Source: Bartonella florencae
Lineage (GTDB): Bacteria; Pseudomonadota; Alphaproteobacteria; Rhizobiales; Rhizobiaceae
Direction of reading: 5' to 3'
Assembly (NCBI RefSeq): GCF_000312525.1
Contig: NZ_HE997451.1
Coordinates: 33,479 to 97,478, forward strand
Length of the DNA: 64,000 nt
The first letter of the stretch is position 1, and every line of letters starts with the position of its first letter. The notes under the pieces are model-generated. The model was not told the origin of the DNA. It did not search any database and saw nothing but the letters and a program-made list of their open reading frames with translations. Made by a program: the position numbers and the translations under genes. Below, piece by piece: positions 59,452-64,000 of this stretch.

Positions 59452-60776
59452 TATCTTTCCTTTAGCGATTGTTCTAAAATTTTTATAATAGGTTCAAAGA
59501 AATAAGAAATGAGACGCCGTTTTGAGGTAATGACATCAGCTGTCACAGTCATACCCGGAATAAATTTCAGCTCTTTCTGATTAAAAGTGATATGATCTTT
59601 GTCGATTTTGATTAAAACAGCATAAGCACCATTAATTTCTTGCTCATGGCGCGCTGTTGCACCTACATTCATAACTGTGCCGTAGACAACGCCGTAGCGT
59701 TCAGGTGGAAAGGCAGAAAATTTTATGTAAGCACGCTGGCCTTTTTCTAAAAAGCCAATATCTCGGTTATCAAAAAACGCTTCAACAATGAGCCCCCCTG
59801 AGCCTGGAACAATACGCATGAGCGTTTTCCCCGCTTCTACAAAGCCACCCAAAGTGTGTATATTTAAATCATCAATGCGTCCATCAACAGGTGCATAAAG
59901 TGATAAGTGGTCAAGGTGATATTGGCTGCTGTCAAGTTTGGCTTTTAATCCTTGCAGAGTGAGTTCTGTTTCACGAGAAAGCTGCTGATAGCGGGCGATT
60001 TCATCGGAAATAAGGCTTTGTCTTTGTTGGCGGAGTGCTTCTATTTCAGCCGTGTTTTCTTCCAAGCGCCTTTTATTGGCTAAAATTTCATGTTCTACAT
60101 TTTTAAAATCATGTAAACGTTCTAGATAAAGGGAGTTGCTGATGACTTTTGTTTCCATCAGACTTTTGGCAGCTTGGAGTTTTTCTTGGCTTAATTGCTG
60201 ATCATCTTTTAATTTATCCAATTGCGCGTATTGGACTGCACCGCTACGTATGACACGATCAGCTTGTGCTTTCAGTGCTTTTACTTTATCTTGTAGCGAC
60301 TGAAGGGTCGCGTGGATGAGTTTTTCTCCCTCCATTTTTGCTGTTTTGTTGCTAGAGGAAGAGATTTGCAAATAAGTGAGCCCTTTGGTTACAAAATCTT
60401 TATCCAAAGGATCTCGCTCACTCAAGGCAGCTAAAATCGCAGCGGCAATTTGCCCTTGAAGGGTTTGTTGCGCGATATCGGCTTGAACACGTGCGCACTC
60501 ATTGAGGGCTTCACGAGGATCTAATTGAATAAGAAGATCGCCTTGATGAACAAATTGCCCCTCTTTTACGAGGATTTTCTCAATGCGTCCTGTATTTTGC
60601 GCTTGCACCAATTGGACATAGGCAGTGGGAATAACCGCTCCTTGTCCCCGTGCAACAATCTCTGTTTTGGTGATAAAACTACCAATGACAATAAAAAGGA
60701 ATAAGGCGACCAAAACAGCAACCACCATATGAAGTGTTGGCGATAAAGGGCGCAAATGGGGAGCCTTATCTGCCAT
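59451..60776 (-). CDS. HlyD-family type I secretion membrane fusion protein
   Basis: Periplasmic adaptor of a type I secretion system, linking the ABC exporter to an outer-membrane TolC-like channel. 441 residues: short cytoplasmic N-terminus, one membrane span (about 16-36, VVAVLVALFLFIVIGSF), lipoyl half-motif TGRIEKILVKEGQFVHQGD near 62-80, long coiled coil (about 90-280, with many Gln and Leu), second lipoyl half (YAPVDGRIDDLNI near 293) and the beta-barrel domain with the C-terminal GMTVTADVITSKRRLISYF signature. It starts inside the 3' end of the exporter frame. Confidence 0.95.
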   Translation of the reverse strand: MADKAPHLRPLSPTLHMVVAVLVALFLFIVIGSFITKTEIVARGQGAVIPTAYVQLVQAQNTGRIEKILVKEGQFVHQGDLLIQLDPREALNECARVQADIAQQTLQGQIAAAILAALSERDPLDKDFVTKGLTYLQISSSSNKTAKMEGEKLIHATLQSLQDKVKALKAQADRVIRSGAVQYAQLDKLKDDQQLSQEKLQAAKSLMETKVISNSLYLERLHDFKNVEHEILANKRRLEENTAEIEALRQQRQSLISDEIARYQQLSRETELTLQGLKAKLDSSQYHLDHLSLYAPVDGRIDDLNIHTLGGFVEAGKTLMRIVPGSGGLIVEAFFDNRDIGFLEKGQRAYIKFSAFPPERYGVVYGTVMNVGATARHEQEINGAYAVLIKIDKDHITFNQKELKFIPGMTVTADVITSKRRLISYFFEPIIKILEQSLKER

Positions 60777-62434
60777 TTTTTTGTCTCCAGATCAGAGAAA
60801 TTTAATATGGTTGCATGCTTGGGAAAAAGATCACGTTTGTGGGTAATGACGAGAACAATGCGCTCTTGTGAAAGCTTGTATAAATGTTCAACAATTTGTG
60901 TACTGACCTTGTCATCCAATGCGGAAGTGGGTTCATCCAAGATAAGAATCTGCGGTTTGATGAGAAAAAAACAAGCCAATGCTAAGCGTTGGCATTGTCC
61001 ACCTGATAAAAATCCCCCTTGCTCGCCCACTTGGGTATGAAGTCCTTGAGGTAATTGGGAAATCAAATCATAACAAACACTTGCATGAAGGGCGGTGTTG
61101 ATTTCATCTTCAGTAGCATCTGGTTTGGCAAGATACATATTTTCAAGAATGGTTCCGGAAAAAAGGCAAGGGTTTTGAGGAAAATATGCGATTGTTTTAC
61201 GAACGCTACGGATATCAAAATTTTGCACAGATTGATCATTAATTAATATTTGTCCACTCGTCGGGGAATAAAGAGAGCAAAGGAGCTTGGCTAAAGTTGA
61301 TTTTCCACAGCCTGAAGGACCAAGCAACATAATAGGCTTGCCAGGTTGCAAACAGGTATCAAGATGGTTGATAATGGACTTATCTCCGTAAGAGAAGCAG
61401 ATATCTTTAGCTTCAAGATAAGGGGGCGTAGTGAGCTGAAGGGGTGGTTTTTCTTCTTTCCATTCTGAAGGTGCGTTAAGAATATCACCTAAACGAAGAC
61501 GAGAGATTTTTAAATGCTGCCATTCTTCCCATAAGGATGCAAGGCTTAAGATAGGACCAGAAACATTGCCAGCAAGAAGATGAAAGGCAATAAGTTGGCC
61601 TAGCGTAATCTGGTTTTGCAGCACTGCTTGAGCGCCAAAAAAGATGATAAAAATAGTGAAAAGATCACCAAAAATATGGCTTAAAGCTCCATTTAAAAGA
61701 TGAAATTTACTGGTAGTGAGGCTTTGATCGAGACTGCGGATTAAGGTTTCTTGCATACGTATTGTGTGTGCTGATTCTTTTACGTGTGCTTTGATGGCTT
61801 CAAGATTGGTAAAACTTTCAATAAGGCGTGATTTATGGGCTGCTTGCAGAGTGAATGCGCGGCGTAATTGGCGGCGCAAAAAGGGACCAACAGATGCTAA
61901 AGAGCCCATTTGTAAGGGTAAAATGATAAGGACAATAAAGGTAAGTTTGGGACTAATGGAAAAGAGTGCTGCAAGGTAAATAATAGAAAACAAAACATTC
62001 AGCACGGTTGTTGCAATAGTTCCTGTTAGAAAACCGCGAATTGTATCAACTTCTCCAATACGCGAAAACAGTTCCCCCACTTGCCAATGACGTAAAGTGG
62101 GCAAGGAAAGGCTTAAAAGATGGGTATAAATGCGCCGTCCAAATTCTAGCGTAAGTCGATTGGCTAAATAAGTGCCTAGGTAACCTGATAGAGTACTAAG
62201 AGCAGTGCTAAATAGCATGATAGCAACCATCAAGATAACGATAGCATAGAGACTTTCAAGGCGTTGAAAAGGGAGAATACGGTCAATAATCGCCTGAAAA
62301 ATAAAAGGATTCACCAAACCCAGCAAACGCAAAACGATGGCCACACAGCTGAGTTCGAGAACATAATAAATATATTTCTTTGTTGTTCTTGTAAACCAAG
62401 AGAAGGATACAGGTTTTTCTTGTGAAGGGTTCAT
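60566..62434 (-). CDS. Type I secretion ABC exporter (HlyB-like, no C39-like domain)
   Basis: Inner-membrane exporter with ATPase. The frame has 622 codons. Transmembrane domain about 25-300 (six spans; GLVNPFIFQAIIDRILPF near 40), then nucleotide-binding domain: Walker A GPSGCGKST near 372, signature LSGGQCQRLALA near 474, Walker B ILILDEPTSALDD near 494, H-loop ITHKRD near 527. The N-terminal C39 peptidase-like domain of HlyB is absent; the protein begins just before the first span. The last 70 codons run 211 bases into hlyD in another frame and look non-homologous, so the original stop was probably lost. No ribosome-binding site is visible before ATG 62434. Confidence 0.92.
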   Translation of the reverse strand: MNPSQEKPVSFSWFTRTTKKYIYYVLELSCVAIVLRLLGLVNPFIFQAIIDRILPFQRLESLYAIVILMVAIMLFSTALSTLSGYLGTYLANRLTLEFGRRIYTHLLSLSLPTLRHWQVGELFSRIGEVDTIRGFLTGTIATTVLNVLFSIIYLAALFSISPKLTFIVLIILPLQMGSLASVGPFLRRQLRRAFTLQAAHKSRLIESFTNLEAIKAHVKESAHTIRMQETLIRSLDQSLTTSKFHLLNGALSHIFGDLFTIFIIFFGAQAVLQNQITLGQLIAFHLLAGNVSGPILSLASLWEEWQHLKISRLRLGDILNAPSEWKEEKPPLQLTTPPYLEAKDICFSYGDKSIINHLDTCLQPGKPIMLLGPSGCGKSTLAKLLCSLYSPTSGQILINDQSVQNFDIRSVRKTIAYFPQNPCLFSGTILENMYLAKPDATEDEINTALHASVCYDLISQLPQGLHTQVGEQGGFLSGGQCQRLALACFFLIKPQILILDEPTSALDDKVSTQIVEHLYKLSQERIVLVITHKRDLFPKHATILNFSDLETKKWQIRLPICALYRQHFIWWLLFWSPYSFLLSLVVLSPKQRLLHGDKERLFPLPMSNWCKRKIQDALRKSS

Positions 62435-62686
62435 TTGATTTTATGATTTTGTTTAAGAGAAGGAGGGTTTTGTGTGTCATATTTAAACAGTATTGTAAAG
62501 ATTATTATTAATTAATTAAAATATACATTTTGTAAGAATATAATATAATTATAATGTATTTATTATTTATAAATAATTTTTATTTATATTTTTAAAATTA
62601 TATTTGACAGCGCTCTAAACCGTATGATAGCCGTTTTAACTGTATCACTCTGATACGTTATTTTAATAAATATAAAGGAGAATAAA
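62435..62686. promoter_or_regulatory. Divergent control region between exporter and peptide genes
   Basis: 252 AT-rich bases that must hold promoters for both the exporter (minus) and the peptide gene (plus). TTGACA at 62604-62609 is a candidate -35 for the peptide gene, but TATGAT follows at only 13 bases, so the pairing is not convincing. The region is repeated at 63732-63983 with few changes, which argues that it matters. Confidence 0.5.
62642..62656 (+). promoter_or_regulatory. Small hairpin in the peptide-gene leader
   Basis: GTATCA, CTC, TGATAC: a perfect 6-bp stem with a 3-base loop, 30 bases before the ATG. In the repeat copy (63939-63953) one base differs (TGGTAC) but pairing is kept through a G-T pair. 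Confidence 0.4.
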
Positions 62687-62944
62687 ATGGGTAGCTCAAG
62701 CTCATCACATGATTCACATGGTGCAAGCGGTTTTTGGGACACATGTCATCCTAGTGATTATATTGCACATTCAGCCCAAAAGGCAAGTCGAACTGCACAA
62801 ACAACAGCATTAGGTATGACGGTAGCATCTATTTTCTTTCCAGAAATTCGTGCTGTAAGGATTATTGGTGCAGCTGTACTTGGAGCGTCCGTAACAGCGG
62901 CTGGTGATGGTCTCTACGAGAAGAAAGATCAATGCATAAAGTAA
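62687..62944 (+). CDS. Small Ser/Gly/Ala-rich peptide, candidate secreted bacteriocin-like substrate
   Basis: 85 residues, not recognised as a known family. AAAGGAGAA lies 6 bases before the ATG, an excellent start. The N-terminus is polar (MGSSSSSHDSHGASG), followed by WDTCHPSDYIAHSAQ, then a hydrophobic, small-residue-rich core (about 43-73: MTVASIFFPEIRAV, then IIGAAVLGASVTAAGDG) and a Lys-rich end (YEKKDQCIK). Two Cys, at 20 and 83, could pair. There is no Sec signal. Size, composition and the adjoining type I exporter suggest a leaderless, microcin-like export substrate; the terminal Lys residues could be acyltransferase targets. All of this is inference. A second copy begins at 63984. 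Confidence 0.7.
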   Translation: MGSSSSSHDSHGASGFWDTCHPSDYIAHSAQKASRTAQTTALGMTVASIFFPEIRAVRIIGAAVLGASVTAAGDGLYEKKDQCIK

Positions 62945-62985
62945 AACTACTTAATAATGTTTTAAATTATAATTAATATCTAAAA

Positions 62986-63072
62986 ATATACCTCTAAATT
63001 TCTATTATTACGGATATATTAAAAATACTAATATATTTACAATTATGCATAAAGCAGAATTTAGAGGTATAT
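62986..63072 (+). promoter_or_regulatory. Inverted repeat that can mask a ribosome-binding site
   Basis: ATATACCTCTAAATT (62986-63000) and AATTTAGAGGTATAT (63058-63072) are perfectly complementary over 15 bp with 57 bases between. The right arm contains AGAGG, the ribosome-binding site of the next gene, and ends 1 base before its ATG. In a transcript coming from the peptide gene the left arm would sequester the site. Confidence 0.7.
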
Positions 63073-63073
63073 T

Positions 63074-63286
63074 ATGATATTTTTATTTGGAATTTTTTTT
63101 ATGATAGATGTTATTGATAATGTTATTAAATCATTAATTTTAACAGTTATTTTTGGATTTTTATTTGTCTTTTTATTAAGGGTTCAAAATGTTAAGTTAA
63201 ATGATTTTAAAAATAAAGTGTTAATAGTAACAATAACTGTGTTTTTTATTACTAATTTTTTAATGAGATATATTGGTTTATACTAA
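63074..63286 (+). CDS. Small two-span membrane protein, candidate immunity protein or toxin
   Basis: 70 residues, very hydrophobic, rich in Phe, Ile, Val and Leu. Two membrane spans: about 17-36 (VIKSLILTVIFGFLFVFLLR) and about 48-62 (VLIVTITVFFITNFL), with a polar Lys/Asn loop between. AGAGG lies 6 bases before the ATG, inside the right arm of the inverted repeat. Its position right after the peptide gene is where an immunity protein would be found; alternatively it is a type I toxin-antitoxin-like hydrophobic toxin. No family recognised. Confidence 0.6.
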   Translation: MIFLFGIFFMIDVIDNVIKSLILTVIFGFLFVFLLRVQNVKLNDFKNKVLIVTITVFFITNFLMRYIGLY

Positions 63287-63326
63287 ATCCATATAAATTT
63301 ATTTTTTTACAGAGTTTTTTTCTTAA

Positions 63327-63731
63327 AAAACCGCGAATTGTATCAACCTCTCCAATACGCGAAAACAGTTCCCCCACTTGCCAATGACGTAACACAGGCA
63401 AAGAGAGACTTAACAGATGGCTGTAAATACGTCGTCCAAATTCTAATGTAAGCCGATTGGCTAAATAAGCGCCTAGGTAACCTGATAGAGTACTAAGAGC
63501 AGTGCTAAATAGCATGATAGCAACCATCAAGACAACGATAGCATAGAGACTTTCAAGGCGTTAAAAAGGGAGAATACGGTCAATAATCACCTGAAAAATA
63601 AAAGGATTCACCAAACCTAGCAAACGCAAAACGATGGCCACACAGCTGAGGTCGAGAACATAATAAATATATTTCTTTGTTGTTCTTGTAAACCAAGAGA
63701 ATGATACAGGTTTTTCTTGTGAAGGGTTCAT
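63327..63731 (-). pseudogene. Repeated 5' fragment of the exporter gene
   Basis: Matches the first 135 codons of the exporter (62030-62434) with scattered base changes. The codon CAA at 62266-62264 is TAA here (63563-63561), an in-frame stop near codon 57, and after the codon for GFL the similarity ends abruptly. A dead fragment left by tandem duplication. Confidence 0.88.
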
Positions 63732-63983
63732 TTGATTTTATGATTTTGTTTAAGAGAAGGAGGGTTTTGTGTGTCATATTTAAACAGTATTGTAAAGAGT
63801 ATTATTAAGTAATTAAAATATACATTTTGTAAGAATATAATATAATCATAATGTATTTATTATTTATAAATAATTTTTATTTATATTTTTAAAATTATAT
63901 TTGACAGCGCTCTAAACCGTATGATAGCCGTTTTAACTGTATCACTCTGGTACGTTTTTTAATAAACAAGGGGGAGGATTAAA

Positions 63984-64000
63984 ATGGGTAGTTCAAGCTG
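63984..64000 (+). CDS. Second copy of the small peptide gene (5' end only)
   Basis: ATG GGT AGT TCA AGC TG is all that is visible before the window ends. It matches the start of the gene at 62687 with two changes in 17 bases, the last of which alters codon 6 (TCA to TGN, Cys or Trp or stop). The ribosome-binding site here is GGGGGAGG, different from and stronger than in the first copy. Confidence 0.7.

Larger units (their letters stand above)
62030..64000. repeat. Tandem direct repeat, period 1297 bp
   Basis: 62030-62703 is repeated at 63327-64000 in the same orientation with a constant offset of 1297 bases, apart from a few point changes and balanced small changes near the peptide start. 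The unit is exporter 5' end, divergent promoter region, peptide gene start. The second unit runs off the window, so more copies may follow. Confidence 0.9.

Noticed and set aside
62283..62480. 65-codon minus frame overlapping the exporter start, seen again at 63580-63777
   Set aside because: It appears twice only because the DNA is duplicated; it is a shadow frame of the exporter 5' end with no ribosome-binding site.
62687..62730. Peptide start MGSSSSSH resembles the leader of His-tag expression vectors
   Set aside because: No His run or thrombin site follows, the flanks are native AT-rich DNA, and the gene is part of a genomic tandem repeat.

Overview
The window looks like a chromosomal segment of a Bartonella species (Alphaproteobacteria, Hyphomicrobiales). 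The evidence is the AT-rich base composition, CCA-encoding tRNA genes, a Bartonella-type citrate synthase gene, an EipB-family envelope protein, LpxI instead of LpxH, two glutamyl-tRNA synthetases, and the gene order rpsB-tsf-pyrH-frr-cdsA-rseP-bamA-lpxD-fabZ-lpxA-lpxI-lpxB followed further on by gltA-gltX-comEC. No database was searched; the genus is inferred from recognised families and synteny.

Layout. Positions 1-13.7 kb carry mixed core genes: an Fe-S scaffold-like protein, folE, tRNA-Leu(GAG), an alpha/beta-hydrolase lipoprotein, a nitroreductase, L-serine dehydratase, a D,D-carboxypeptidase with SPOR domain, clpS-clpA, a HIT protein, RidA and EipB. 13.8-27 kb is the translation / phospholipid / outer-membrane / lipid A cluster. 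Here cdsA carries an apparent one-base deletion in a T tract, and uppS is missing from its usual place between frr and cdsA. 27-31.4 kb is a polar amino-acid ABC importer operon with a duplicated binding-protein gene. 31.9-47.7 kb is again core metabolism (gltA, gltX, a comEC broken at a T tract, rpiA, gor, class II DAHP synthase, nadE, a second gltX, a DEAD-box helicase, nadK).

After tRNA-Arg(CCG) at 48.0 kb the character changes to accessory DNA: hutH with an amino-acid permease, long gene-poor stretches with decayed coding sequence, a small family of paralogous lipoproteins (two intact, two broken), a 912-residue autotransporter, and a type I secretion locus.

The most interesting part is 58.9-64.0 kb. 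An HlyB-like exporter (without the N-terminal C39-like domain), an HlyD adaptor and an HlyC-type acyltransferase (catalytic His replaced by Tyr) form one operon, but no RTX toxin is present. Divergent from the exporter lies a gene for an 85-residue Ser/Gly/Ala-rich peptide with a hydrophobic, bacteriocin-like core. It is followed by a 70-residue membrane protein whose ribosome-binding site can be masked by a perfect 15-bp inverted repeat. The whole divergent module (exporter 5' end, promoter region, peptide start) is then repeated in tandem 1297 bp further on, with the repeated exporter fragment inactivated and a second, different peptide gene beginning at the window edge. I propose this as a candidate, possibly undescribed, multi-copy secreted-peptide system; its function is inferred, not shown.
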